Source: Geodermatophilus bullaregiensis (lineage in GTDB: Bacteria > Actinomycetota > Actinomycetes > Mycobacteriales > Geodermatophilaceae). Taken from it: a stretch of DNA of 64,000 bases. Of this stretch, positions 42,840 through 52,075 are shown one piece after another. The stretch spans positions 868,001 through 932,000 of the forward strand of contig NZ_JAFBCJ010000001.1 of NCBI RefSeq assembly GCF_016907675.1, written 5' to 3'. Numbering within the stretch: the first letter of the stretch is position 1; every line of letters begins with the position of its first letter. The position numbers were made by a program, and so were the translations under genes. A model generated the notes under the pieces. The model was given only the letters and a program-made list of their open reading frames with translations, had not been told where the DNA came from and did no database searches.

Positions 42840-43853
42840 CGGTTGCCTCCTGGGTGGGGCGGGTCAGGACGGCTGGCTGGGCGGAGTGCCGCCCGGGCCG
42901 CCGCCCGGCGGGTCCCGCCGGGCGCGCCGGAGGGAGCACCGTCGCCCGAGAGTTGCCCGCCGGTGGAAGTGGTCGAGGTGTCGACACCGACGGCGAGGGC
43001 GACGGTGTAGCCGCTGCTCACGTCACTGGTGACGGTGGCCAGCTGGCCGGCGCCGGCGTCGTCGCCGAAGACGTTGTCGCTGTCGCTGTCGCTGTCGAGG
43101 CTGAGCTGGGCGAGGTTGCGCACCGAGGACTCGTAGCCGGGAGTGGCGTAGACGGTGTCGCAGACGTCCTGCGGGAGGGCGACCTGCGAGGTGGCGATCG
43201 CGGTGGTCGAGTCGGTGATGCTGGCCTGGTCGGGATAGACCTCGAAGTGGATGTGCGGCCAGCGCCCGGTGTAGCAGGCCGGGACGATGCTGGTGAACGT
43301 CACCGCGCCGTCTCCGTCGGCGACCTGCACGCCGCGCAGGTAGTTCTGCTCGGTGATCCCCTCGGAGTACAGCGAGTAGCCGCCGTCGCGGTCACAGTGC
43401 CACACGTAGACCGCGACGCCCGCGAACGGCACTCCCCCGTTGGCGAGGTCGCTGATCGTCAGAGTAAGCGTCATCGGCACACCCTCGGCAGTGGCGGAGG
43501 CGTCGCCGAAGCTGGACCGGATGTCGCTGCGGACGATGCCGCTCTGCTCCAGCACGTCGGGTCCGTTGGAGCCGTCACCGGGATAGGGACCCGCGGTCTC
43601 ATCGGGGATCTCGCCCGACGCGGCGACACCCGCCGACGAGGACCCCGAGGCAGCGCCGGAGCCGCTCGTCCCGCCGCTGCAGGCGGCCAGCCCGATGCTG
43701 GCAGCGCCGAGGCCCAACAGGCCCAGCAGCCGGCGCCGACTGACCAGGGTGTTCCCCCAGATCGAAGCCGAGGCCCTGGTCGACGACCCCCTCGTCGGGC
43801 CGGGGCAGGCGGCGGCCCTCGTAGGTCGGGCTGGACGGTGGGTGCTGCGGCAT
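42836..43853 (-). CDS. Tat-exported intradiol dioxygenase-like lipoprotein, with a frameshift in the 5' region
   Basis: The N-terminus from ATG 43853 reads MPQHPPSSPTYEGRRLPRPD and DEGVVDQGLGFDLG. The frame must then shift by one base within a run of five G (43754-43758) to continue SRRRLLGLLGLGAASIGLAAC, a twin-arginine lipoprotein signal. The mature domain (ETAGPYPGDGSNGPDVL, AVYVWHCDRDGGYSLYSEGI, ACYTGRWPHIHFEVY) is that of secreted intradiol-ring-cleavage-dioxygenase-like proteins, with His ligands in W-H-C and H-I-H. The tail is Ser/Asp- and Gly-rich. Whether the frameshift is real or an assembly error cannot be told. It is coupled to tatA. Confidence 0.8.
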
Positions 43854-44455
43854 GAGTGCTCCAGGATTCGGTGGGCCGTTGCTGCTCCCGACCGTCGGCC
43901 CCATGCCTCCCCGAGCTCTGACAGACGACTGTGAGGTGGCTGGAGACCCTCCCCTGTCACATCGGCCTTGGCGCCGAGTTGTCTGGCCCCGCTGGTCTCC
44001 TCCGGAGGTCAGCGCGCTCCAGGCGCGGATCGACACCGGCGCTGATCCAGGCCACGCAACGGCGCCCAGGCATGGCCGAGCCGACCCACGGCCGCACCCC
44101 TGCGGATCGGTCGTCGCCACGGCACTGGGCGTTGCCGGCCCGCTCCACGGCACACAGCAGAAGGCGCCCTCCGCCCCTCGGATACGAGGGGCGGCCCGGC
44201 GATGGTCTCCGTCAGGCCTTGCAGCGGCCACCGGCCGCCGCCGGCCGGTGGCCACGTGCATCGGGGTGACCGGCTCCTCGTACGCCAGGGACACCGTGTG
44301 GGGCCGAGGATCGGCACCGGACGGCGGCCCCGGAGCTCGTCGCTCGTCCGCTCGTCCGCAGACAGACTCGGGTCGCCCTCGACATCGACGCCGGCTCCGG
44401 CCGGTCGCGCCGGTCCGGTGAGTCAGCAGCGCCGCCGGGCCGGGCTCTGGCGGGG
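43854..44455. other. gene-free region with a strong hairpin
   Basis: No convincing coding frame is seen. At 44226-44253 the arms GGCCACCGGCCG and CGGCCGGTGGCC pair perfectly (12 bp) around a 4-base loop; it might be a terminator or a structured element. The rest probably contains the promoter of the dioxygenase-tatA pair. Confidence 0.45.
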
Positions 44456-44839
44456 TCACCGCCCCGTCTGCGCGCCGCCACGGACGATCCGCAGATGCGG
44501 GCGGGTCGGCTCACCGATCGCCTCGGTCATCGGCAGGCCGGCAGCCCGCCGCACCCGATACTCGGTGACCTGCAGGGCTCGGGCCAGCGCGCGGGCCAAC
44601 CGATCGCCGACGCGGATCCGCTGCCCGCGGGCCAGACCACGGACCGTCTCGGCCGGCACGAGTCCACCGGAGCGCCGGGCGATCTGCGCCGCGGTCACCC
44701 TCAACTCCAACAGCCGGCGCCGGATCAGGTCGCCCAAGTCCCGGTCGGGCACCAGTGCACCGTAGGCGCTCACCGGCCGCGGCGGAGGGTCCGTGGTGGT
44801 CCTACCCGCGGTCGTGGCTGTGTCCCGCTCATCCTCCAC
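44456..44839 (-). CDS. helix-turn-helix DNA-binding protein
   Basis: About 127 residues from GTG 44839 (GTG 44773 is an alternative; neither has a clear ribosome-binding site). The core SAYGALVPDRDLGDLIRRRL, ELRVTAAQIARRSGGLVPAE, TVRGLARGQRIRVGDRLARA and LARALQVTEYRVRRAAGLP looks like an Xre-type helix-turn-helix with a C-terminal helical extension. The target is unknown. No obvious operon partner. Confidence 0.7.
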   Translation of the reverse strand: MEDERDTATTAGRTTTDPPPRPVSAYGALVPDRDLGDLIRRRLLELRVTAAQIARRSGGLVPAETVRGLARGQRIRVGDRLARALARALQVTEYRVRRAAGLPMTEAIGEPTRPHLRIVRGGAQTGR

Positions 44840-45013
44840 CCCGGAGGTCGGGCCGGTGACCGGTGCGGAGCAGGTTCTGGTCGGTGCGGGCGGCGAAAGC
44901 GGGGTGCGCTTCGTCGAGGTCGGGCGTGACCAGCCCAGCACCAGCCGCGTCCGATTGCAGGTCCGCAGCCGCGACCGCCCGCATCTCGCCGCCTCGCCTA
45001 GACGGACGGTGGT

Positions 45014-45813
45014 TCAGCGGTCGCTGTCGGCGTCCTCCTGCAACTGCTCGGAGCGCAGGCGTCGCTCGACCAGGTCGATGGGGACGTAGTCGGCCGTCCG
45101 GCCAGCCGCGTAGGCGTAGCCGCGCAGCACCGGGAGCGCGTCCGGCGCCGACGCCGGAGGGCGACGGTCAGCATGCCCACGGCCATCCACAGCCGGCCGC
45201 GGCGCCGCGCGTCCGGGGTGTCCGTCCATGTCGGCAGCTCGGTCGGGGTCCACACCGACCAGTCAGCGGCCGCTGCCAGCTGGTCGGAGACGAGCTCGGC
45301 GACGCATCGGGCCGCGAACACGTCGACCGCGATCGCCCCGTCGGGGTCGGCCAGGTAGAGGTCCATCGCGCCCATGCCCCTCATCCGCCCGGACAGGGAC
45401 AGCGCGAGCCCGCTCCGCAGCGGCGTCTGCGTGACCAGCAGGTCGTGGAAGGCCGGCCATCGGCGCGCCAGGATCTCCTCGGTGCCGAACACGGGGAACC
45501 CGGACCCGGCGGCCAGCAGGCACGTCCCGCTGCCGGCGGTGAACTGCAGTCGCTCGGCGGTGGCCGCGACCTCCCCGCTGGCCGCCAGCGGGGTCCGCAG
45601 GCCGGGCTCGCCGTGCAGGCTCAGCCCGGCCCCCTCGACACGGAGCACGGCCGCGGCGGCGCGGGCCAGCCGCACGGGCAGCAGGTCGGGATCCGCGCCG
45701 TCGTCAGCGTCCAGCGCCTCGACGAAGCGGATGGCGACGTCCATGACCAGCTCCAACACCTCCAGTCGAAGCGCGCCGGCGGACGCTCCCCGAGTGGTGC
45801 GCAGGATCGGCAC
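45014..45813 (-). pseudogene. GAF-domain regulator with ANTAR-like C-terminus, frameshifted
   Basis: From GTG 45813 the frame encodes a GAF domain (LARAAAAVLRVEGAGLSLHG, LRTPLAASGEVAATAERLQF, FPVFGTEEILARRWPAFHDL, MGAMDLYLADPDGAIAVDVF). Near 45155, inside LWMAVGMLTVAL, homology moves to another frame: SAPDALPVLRGYAYAAGRTA and IDLVERRLRSEQLQEDADSD, ending at 45014. The unshifted frame runs on to 44998 with Arg/Ser-rich nonsense. The gene probably lost its C-terminal function by a one-base indel. A smaller remnant of a paralogue lies at 20432-20620. Confidence 0.7.
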
Positions 45814-45828
45814 CAGTCAGCGTGGTCG

Positions 45829-46020
45829 TCAGGTGGCGTCCGCCCGTTGCCCCAGCGAGGGCGGGCCGCCGACAGTTCGGCGGAGCAGGCTCAGGTCCCG
45901 CTCGGTCGGAACGCATCGAGTCGTGCAGTCGAACTCGACCGGCACCCCGTCGAGCCATCCCACGGCCGCGGTGAGTCCGCAGCCCGGACAGGTCTTCCAG
46001 GTGATGTGCCTACTCGCCAT
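45829..46020 (-). CDS. small cysteine-containing (zinc-ribbon-like) protein
   Basis: A 63-residue product from ATG 46020 with TGGAGAA five bases upstream: MASRHITWKTCPGCGLTAAV, GWLDGVPVEFDCTTRCVPTE, then a polar tail. C-P-x-C and C-x-x-x-C could bind zinc. Similar small proteins are common in related actinobacteria, to my recollection, without known function. It lies 15 bp upstream of the GAF gene and may be co-transcribed with it. Confidence 0.6.
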   Translation of the reverse strand: MASRHITWKTCPGCGLTAAVGWLDGVPVEFDCTTRCVPTERDLSLLRRTVGGPPSLGQRADAT

Positions 46021-46827
46021 GGTTCTCCAGGCCGGCGTCGGACGACCGGCGGATCGGAACCGTCGACCCTGGGCTCGAGCCACAAGCGCCCCGCACAGCC
46101 GCTGCGTTCTACCCGTGTGCAGGACTACCGAACCCGGACAGCGAGGCCCCGGGTGGCGACCTCGGGGAGCTGAGCGCGACAGCGCGCGGAACGAGCTGTA
46201 CCCGACGTGACCGCCGACGTGCCCGGGATCGGCGGGGCCGCCCGCCATCCCGATCCCACCGCCGTCGGGCTCAGCGTCTGTCTCAGCCGTGCCCCGAGTA
46301 CCCCCGTGGCCGACGACAGCAGCGCGGGAGGGCGCTCAGGTGGGTGTCGTGGTGGGCGCCTCCGATCCTGGCTGGCGCCGGAAGGCGGTCTGGCGCAACA
46401 CGAGCGCCACCCAAGGTGCACTTGGCACATTCGCCGTCCGACCGACGATCACACGTCGTCGAGCTCGGCCTCCGTCGTCGGCGTCGTACCCGCGCCGAAG
46501 GTGCTCACGCTGCTGTACCTCTCGGCCTGGGCGAGTCGGTGGATCCGGAGTGGGCATTCCGTTGGACGCCTGCCGTTGGCATCGACGGCCCGGGTGGCTG
46601 CGGACACCACCGCTCCGTGCTCCTAGGACCCGACCCTCTCGCCCGACAGGCCACGCCAGATCGATGGGTGCTCCCCTGGCCCCCTCGCGGTCACCGGCAT
46701 CGACGTCCACGCCAGGGGCGGACCGGGCGCCCCCGGCCTCGGGTCAGGCCTGCCGCCGGTCTCGACGTGCCCGTGATCCGGTCGACCGGCGGGGCCGAGG
46801 ACCGCCGAGGCCCCTACGATCGGCGTG
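46021..46827. other. long stretch without a supported gene
   Basis: Several GC-rich open frames exist on both strands, but none shows a domain, a good start signal or consistent third-position bias. The last part holds the promoter of the gene at 46828. Ancient remnants beyond recognition are possible. Confidence 0.4.
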
Positions 46828-47259
46828 ATGCCTGACCGCTCACACGCCCAGGCCGCGCTCGGCCAGCAGCTGTACGCGGTGCTCGAGCAGTGCCGGAAGC
46901 CGGAGATCCTGTGGGCGAAGCTGGCCACGGGCAACTACGACTGGCTCGGCGTCCGGCGCAACGGCAAGTACGTGCTGGGCCGGCCGCGGCTGTCCGCCGT
47001 CATCCAGGAGGGTTCCGGTCCGCCACCCGACGACGCCCGGGAGCCGCACCGCATCGAGGCACTGGGGCCGCTGCAGCGGGCCCCGCGGTGGGAGGCCTAC
47101 CCGACGCCCGAGGAGGCCCGGGACACCTTCACTCGGCTGGTGCGGGGGGACCCGATCACTCCGCTGCGGACGTCGGGCGTCTGGCGGGCGCGCCTGGTCC
47201 TCGACGGCCGCTCGGTCGAGGAGCGGCTCGTCGTCCGCCCACTTCCGCGGCTCCTCTGA
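46828..47259 (+). CDS. conserved small protein, unknown function
   Basis: The 143-residue product begins MPDRSHAQAALGQQLYAVLE and contains CRKPEILWAKLATGNYDWLG, RNGKYVLGRPRLSAVIQEGS, PLQRAPRWEAYPTPEEARDT and FTRLVRGDPITPLRTSGVWR. No family is recognised. A decayed paralogue lies at 35490-35862, next to the first cyclitol cluster, while this copy is convergent with the second sugar porter gene. The repeated association suggests that it travelled with the porter segment. Start ATG 46828; GTG 46825 is directly before it. Confidence 0.7.
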   Translation: MPDRSHAQAALGQQLYAVLEQCRKPEILWAKLATGNYDWLGVRRNGKYVLGRPRLSAVIQEGSGPPPDDAREPHRIEALGPLQRAPRWEAYPTPEEARDTFTRLVRGDPITPLRTSGVWRARLVLDGRSVEERLVVRPLPRLL

Positions 47260-47271
47260 CCCCGACGACGG

Positions 47272-47310
47272 CGGTGCCCGCCACCCCGGCGAAGGGGGTG
47301 GTGGGCACCG
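47272..47310. terminator. bidirectional hairpin terminator between convergent genes
   Basis: CGGTGCCCGCCACCCC (47272-47287) pairs with GGGGTGGTGGGCACCG (47295-47310) with 15 of 16 positions complementary and one G-U type mismatch, around a 7-base loop. It lies 12 bp after the plus-strand stop at 47259 and 15 bp after the minus-strand stop at 47326, so it can serve both. Confidence 0.8.
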
Positions 47311-47325
47311 TCAGTGGCGGAGCGG

Positions 47326-48780
47326 TCAGCCGCCGTGGACGCCGACCGGGGCCTCGCGGACCTCGGCCGGGTGGTGGGTCCGGAAGTCGTCCTCGAGCTC
47401 CTCGAGCGAGCGGCCCCGGGTCTCCGGCGCGAACTTCATGACGAAGGTGAGCGAGCCGACGTTCACCAGCGCGAACAACCCGAAGGTCAGGCTCGCACCC
47501 AGGGTCGCCACCAGCGGCGGGAAGGCGAACGAGATGGCCGCGTTCACCGTCCACAGGACGAAGACGGCGATGCCCATCGCGAAGCCGCGGATGGTCATGG
47601 GGAAGATCTCCGAGAGCAGCAGCCACACCAGCGTGCCGATGAACGTCTGCACGAAGAAGACGACGAACAGCATCGCGGCGAGGATCAGGTAGCTCCGGAA
47701 CCCCGACCCCGGCAGCAGGAAGGACAGCGCCAGGACCCCGTGGCCGGCGGCAACCCCGGTGAACCCGGTGAGCAACAGCGGCCGGCGGTTGATGCGGCCG
47801 ATGAGCACGATCCCCAGGATCGTGCCGATGATGCCCACGACGCCGACCGTGATGGTCAGGATCAGCGACGCGCTCGCGCCCAGCCCGGTGGACTCGAGGA
47901 TGGTCGGTGCGTAGTAGTTCACCGTGTTGATGCCGGTGGCCTGCTGCACCGTCGCCAGGCCGCAGCCGATCCACAGGATCCGGCGCATCCACGGGAAGGC
48001 GCGCAGGTCCCGCAGGGCTGCGCCCTTGTCCTCGTTGACGTCACGCTTGGCGTGCTCGGCGATGACGTTGTACTCCTCGGCCGCCTCGGCCGGGTCCCGG
48101 CTCAGGCCCAGGACGCGCCGGGTCTCGGGGAGCCGCCCCCGCACGGCGTACCAGCGCGGCGAGTCCGGCAGGAAGAACATCCCCACGAACAACGCGACCG
48201 CCGGCACCGTGGCCACACCGAGCATCCAGCGCCAGACGTTGGCGTCCTCGATCACGGCGTCCAGCAGCGCGTTCATGGCGAAGGCCAGGAACTGCCCGGT
48301 CACGATCATGAGCTCGTTGATGGTGACCATGCGGCCGCGACGATCGGCCGGCGCCATCTCCGCGAGGTACAGCGGGCAGGTCACCGCCGCGGCGCCCACG
48401 CCGAAGCCGAGGAGGATCCGGCCGGTGGTCATGATCGCGACGTTCGGCGCCACGGCCGTGATCAGCGCTCCGGTCAGGAAGAGCCCGGCACAGACGAGCA
48501 GGCTGCCCTTGCGGCCGAACGCGTCGGCCAGCTTCCCGCCGAGCAACGCTCCGAACGCGGCACCGGGGAACAGCAGGGAGCTGACCACGACCGCCTCGGT
48601 GAAGGGGGTCAGGGCGAGGTCGTCGCGCATGTACAGCAACGCGCCGGAGATGACCCCGGTGTCGTAGCCGAACAGCAGACCTCCGAGGGTGGAGATCACC
48701 GTCAGCTTGACCAGGAACCTGTTGTGCGCGGGCGATCGCTGCACTCCGGTGGACGTCCCGCGGGACGAGTGGATCGACAT
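47326..48780 (-). CDS. MFS sugar porter, probable inositol/sugar:H+ symporter, copy 2
   Basis: A 484-residue, 12-helix sugar porter from ATG 48780 (an ATG at 48810 is in frame). Signatures are GGLLFGYDTGVISGALLY, GGKLADAFGRKGSL, PLYLAEMAPADRRGRMVT, QQATGINTVNYYAPTI and PETRGRSLEELEDDF. It is almost identical to the porter at 31750-33225 along its whole length; differences are concentrated at the termini and a few conservative changes. It is divergent from the FUSC-type gene at 49108. Substrate inferred from the cyclitol-type genes around both copies. Confidence 0.93.
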   Translation of the reverse strand: MSIHSSRGTSTGVQRSPAHNRFLVKLTVISTLGGLLFGYDTGVISGALLYMRDDLALTPFTEAVVVSSLLFPGAAFGALLGGKLADAFGRKGSLLVCAGLFLTGALITAVAPNVAIMTTGRILLGFGVGAAAVTCPLYLAEMAPADRRGRMVTINELMIVTGQFLAFAMNALLDAVIEDANVWRWMLGVATVPAVALFVGMFFLPDSPRWYAVRGRLPETRRVLGLSRDPAEAAEEYNVIAEHAKRDVNEDKGAALRDLRAFPWMRRILWIGCGLATVQQATGINTVNYYAPTILESTGLGASASLILTITVGVVGIIGTILGIVLIGRINRRPLLLTGFTGVAAGHGVLALSFLLPGSGFRSYLILAAMLFVVFFVQTFIGTLVWLLLSEIFPMTIRGFAMGIAVFVLWTVNAAISFAFPPLVATLGASLTFGLFALVNVGSLTFVMKFAPETRGRSLEELEDDFRTHHPAEVREAPVGVHGG

Positions 48781-49107
48781 GGGCTGCTCTTTCGAGGAGG
48801 AGGCCGTCATGGCCCCGGATGTGGGTGCCAGGGGAACGGAGGGACGATCCGGGCCCCCGTCGGGGCGGGGACACCGGGCGGGCGGACGGCTGGTCCGCGG
48901 GGACGCGTCGGGTGGTCGGCTCGACGCGGCAGGGGGGTCCCGGCCGCGCGGCCGGCCACAGCAAGCGCAACGGAAGGGCGCCCGCGGCGGGACGACTCGG
49001 CTGCCGGCCGGTGCGGGACGGGACAGGGGGACGGATGAGGCGCGATCGGGTCGCGCCGCGCGGCGAGCCGGCTGCCGCCTCCGGTCGGCGTCGCGGAGCA
49101 TGACGGC

Positions 49108-50283
49108 GTGGATTCCGCGCGTCGGAGCTGGCCGGCGTCCGTCCGCGGACGCGCCACCGGGCTCGTGCGCCAGGTGCGCAGGCGCGGCCGGTCCGCGCTC
49201 TTCCGTGCCCTGCGGATGACCGCAGCGACGGTGGCCGCCTACCTCGTCGCCCAACTCGCCGGGTTGCACGAGCCACCACCGCTCATCGCGGCGCTCACCG
49301 CGCTGCTCGTCGTGCAGGCCACGCTCAGCAGCACCCTGGTCAACGGGGTCCAGCGGGTGCTGAGCGTGGTCGCCGGCGTGGCGCTCGCGGCGGTGTTCGT
49401 CGCCGTGGTGGGGCTCACCTGGTGGAGCCTCGGTGCGCTCGTCGCGGCCGCCATCCTCGTCGGCCAGCTCCTCCGGCTGGGACCGCACCTGGTAGAGGTG
49501 CCGATCAGCGCGATGCTGGTACTCGGGGTGGGCGCCGTGGGCGCGGAGTCCGTCGGTGGCGACCGGGTCCTGGAGACGCTCATCGGCGCGGCGGTGGGCA
49601 TGCTCGTCAACGTGCTGTTCCCGCCGGCCGTGCAGACCCGGCACGCGGTCCGGTCGGTCGAGCGGTTCGCCGACGAGATCGCCGCGCTCCTCGATGACGC
49701 GGCCGCGGCCCTCGTCACCGGGCCCGTGACCCCGGAGCAGTCCACGCGCTGGCTGCAGGACGCCCGGCGTCTCAACCGGCACGTCCCCCGGCTGGACCGG
49801 GCACTCGCCCACGCGGAGGAGAGCCGCCGGCTCAACGTGCGCGCACTCCGGTCCTGCTGGGCGACCACCGACGTGCGTGCCGGGTTGGACGCCCTCGAGT
49901 ACACGTCGGTCTCCCTGCGCACGCTGTTCCGCGCGGTGGACGACGCTACCCGGGAGCGCACCGGGGTCCGGGACGACGCCGGCTACGCCGCCACCGTCCA
50001 GCACACCACCGCCAGCCTCCTGCACCGCATGGGCAGCGTGGTCTGCGAGTTCGGCCGGATCCTCACGGCGGGGCCGGGGGACGCCCGGCGCGCCGGGGAG
50101 GACCGGCTGGCCGCGTCCCGCGCGGCGCTGGCCAGCGGCCGGGCGCTGGTGGCCGACCTGCTCGTCGGTGACCCCCGCAGCCGATCGGGGCTGTGGGAGC
50201 TCAACTCCGCACTGCTCACAACCGTCGACCGCATGCTCGACGAGCTCGGCCCGGAACCGTCGGAGGTCGCCGTTGTGGTCTAG
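49108..50283 (+). CDS. FUSC-family membrane protein, copy 2
   Basis: The 391-residue product from GTG 49108 has the same architecture as the protein at 21995-23308: helices TAATVAAYLVAQLAGLHEPP, TALLVVQATLSSTLVNGVQR, VVAGVALAAVFVAVVGLTWW, VEVPISAMLVLGVGAVGAES and LIGAAVGMLVNVLFPPAVQT, then a soluble helical half (RRLNRHVPRLDRALAHAEES). Identity to copy 1 is high throughout. It diverges from the sugar porter copy 2. Export of aromatic or other compounds is the family role; function here is unknown. Confidence 0.85.
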   Translation: MDSARRSWPASVRGRATGLVRQVRRRGRSALFRALRMTAATVAAYLVAQLAGLHEPPPLIAALTALLVVQATLSSTLVNGVQRVLSVVAGVALAAVFVAVVGLTWWSLGALVAAAILVGQLLRLGPHLVEVPISAMLVLGVGAVGAESVGGDRVLETLIGAAVGMLVNVLFPPAVQTRHAVRSVERFADEIAALLDDAAAALVTGPVTPEQSTRWLQDARRLNRHVPRLDRALAHAEESRRLNVRALRSCWATTDVRAGLDALEYTSVSLRTLFRAVDDATRERTGVRDDAGYAATVQHTTASLLHRMGSVVCEFGRILTAGPGDARRAGEDRLAASRAALASGRALVADLLVGDPRSRSGLWELNSALLTTVDRMLDELGPEPSEVAVVV

Positions 50284-50968
50284 CCCCCGCACGCTGCCCT
50301 GCCGGCGGCCCACCGGTTGCTGCTGGGGCGCCGCCCGTCCTGACGGCGCGGGGCCGGCAGTCACCTCGTCACCCGGAGGCACCACCGGCGCGCACTCCGG
50401 CCCGGTCCCGGCACGGGTCCCGTCCGGGACGGCAGGGTCGCTGTCGACGACCTCGTGTCGAGCGGACACGTCGTGCCTCCTTACGGACGCGAGCGGGACG
50501 GGGACGAGGAGCGCGGTCAGAGATCGCCCTCCAGGAACTGGGCCCCGCCCAGCCCGAAGGACCAGTCCGCCCGCGTGTTACCGACGACGGACACCGCGAG
50601 CCCAGGTGGTCTGCGGCGGCTTCCACTAGGTGCTCATGTCTGGTCAGGCGCTGAGCGCCGGACTGGTCGTCCGGGTGTGCTCACCGCCTCGCTGGTGACT
50701 GTCCGATGGCGGGTGTCCCTCAAGGCCTCATGGAGCCACCTGCGGGGCCGTCTTCGTCAGAGGTCGAGGACCAGATGAGGTGTGCAGGCTCGGGAGACGC
50801 AGATCCTCATGCAGTCGCCGGCCTGCCGTTGCTCTTCGGCGAGGAACCGAACATCGTTGTCCTCTCGTCGCGCCGGGCCTCTGTCGGGGCGGTCCCGGCC
50901 GTGGTGGATGGCGGCTTGCCATGCCCCTGCTCCTGGCTTGCTCGTGCTCGCTGCGGTAAGCACCAGAA
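50284..50968. other. intergenic region, no supported gene
   Basis: A minus-strand GTG at 50469 with an excellent AAGGAGG site opens a frame that runs antisense through the FUSC gene into the porter gene, which makes it unlikely to be used as a whole. Another minus frame (50757-50963) is Arg/Cys-rich with no family. Nothing else is supported. Confidence 0.35.
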
Positions 50969-50982
50969 CTAGAGCGCTCTAG
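50969..50982 (+). promoter_or_regulatory. perfect LacI-type palindrome upstream of the second LacI gene
   Basis: CTAGAGCGCTCTAG is a perfect 14-bp palindrome with the GAGCGCTC core typical of LacI-family operators in actinobacteria (for example CebR-type sites). It lies 80 bp upstream of the LacI start at 51062. Autoregulation is the likely role. Confidence 0.55.
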
Positions 50983-51030
50983 AATCCGCCGTTACGAGTG
51001 TGATGTGCCCCACGGCATGCGTCAAGGTTT

Positions 51031-51040
51031 TGTCCTGACA
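51031..51040 (+). promoter_or_regulatory. IolR-like box TGTCCTGACA, site 1
   Basis: The sequence is an inverted repeat (TGTC-CT-GACA) within TTTTGTCCTGACATA, 22 bp before the LacI start and just upstream of its GAGGAGG. It matches the consensus KGWCHTRACA that I recall for IolR of Corynebacterium glutamicum. Two more copies occur at 52351 and 56024. Confidence 0.5.
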
Positions 51041-51061
51041 TACTGACAGCGAGGAGGTCGC

Positions 51062-52075
51062 GTGGACCGGGTGCAAGGTCAACGAGCGGCACGACGGCCG
51101 ACCCTGGAGGACGTGGCCACCCACGCCGGCGTGTCCCGCGCCCTCGTCTCGATCGTGGTGCGCGGGGTGGCCGGCGCCAGCGCCGAGACGCGTCAGCGGG
51201 TGCTGCAGGCCGCAGCCGACCTCGACTACCGGCCCGACGCCCGGGCGCGCCTCCTGGCGAGCGGCCACTCCCGGTTGCTGGGCGTGGTCTTCGGCATGTC
51301 CGGCCGGTTCCACCTGGAGTTGCTCGACGGGCTGTACGCGGCCGCGGAAAGCGCCGGGTACGAGCTGATCCTGAGCGCCCTGACCCCCAGCCGGGATGAA
51401 CGGCGAGCCGTCGAGACCCTCCTTGACTTCCGATGCGAGGCGGTCATCCTGGTCGGGATCGGCGTCGGCGCCCCTGTCCTCGCCGGTCGTCTCCCCGTCG
51501 TCGTGATCGGCTGGAACGTGGACAACTCGGCCGTCGACGTGATCCGGACGTCCGATGCCGAGGGGATGCGGCTGGCGGTCGACCACCTGGCCGACCTCGG
51601 GCACCGTCGCATCCTGCACGTCGACGGCGGTGTCGGGCCGGTCTCGAACTCTCGTCGCCGTGCATACCGCGCCGCCATGCGCCGGCGCGGCCTCCTGGAT
51701 CACGTGCGGGTCGTCGGCGGGGGCATCAACCAGGAGGACGGCTCTGCTGCCGCACGCCTCCTGCTGGACGAACCGTCGCTACCGCGCGCCGTGATCGCCT
51801 ACAACGACGACGTCGCCGCCGGCCTGCTCGAGACGCTCTCCCGAGCTGGGGTTCGCATCCCCCACGACGTCTCCATCATCGGATGGGACGACAGCTCGCT
51901 CTCCCGTCTTCCCCATCTCAACCTCACGACTGTCCGTCAGGACGCCGCCCAGATGACCCGCCTGGCCATCGAACGCAGTGCCGCACGACTGGGGGCCCAA
52001 TCGATCGGGGAGCGGGAACTGGTCCTCTCGCCCACGTTGACCCTTCGCGGCTCGACGGGGCCGGTCACGGCGTGA
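51062..52075 (+). CDS. LacI-family transcriptional regulator (cluster 2)
   Basis: The 337-residue product from GTG 51062 (GAGGAGG four bases upstream) has the helix-turn-helix TLEDVATHAGVSRALVSIVV, hinge region DARARLLASGHSRLLGVVFG, and an effector domain (HLELLDGLYAAAESAGYELI, VVVIGWNVDNSAVDVIRTSD, HLADLGHRRILHVDG, VSIIGWDDSSLSRLPHLNLT). It precedes the second set of cyclitol-type genes in the same orientation and probably controls them in response to a sugar or cyclitol. Confidence 0.93.
   Translation: MDRVQGQRAARRPTLEDVATHAGVSRALVSIVVRGVAGASAETRQRVLQAAADLDYRPDARARLLASGHSRLLGVVFGMSGRFHLELLDGLYAAAESAGYELILSALTPSRDERRAVETLLDFRCEAVILVGIGVGAPVLAGRLPVVVIGWNVDNSAVDVIRTSDAEGMRLAVDHLADLGHRRILHVDGGVGPVSNSRRRAYRAAMRRRGLLDHVRVVGGGINQEDGSAAARLLLDEPSLPRAVIAYNDDVAAGLLETLSRAGVRIPHDVSIIGWDDSSLSRLPHLNLTTVRQDAAQMTRLAIERSAARLGAQSIGERELVLSPTLTLRGSTGPVTA

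Noticed and set aside
47326-50469. A 1,047-codon minus-strand frame from a GTG with an excellent ribosome-binding site, joined in frame to the sugar porter
   Set aside because: About 390 codons of it are antisense to the FUSC gene and have no homology; the porter has its own start. The good start signal at 50469 remains unexplained.
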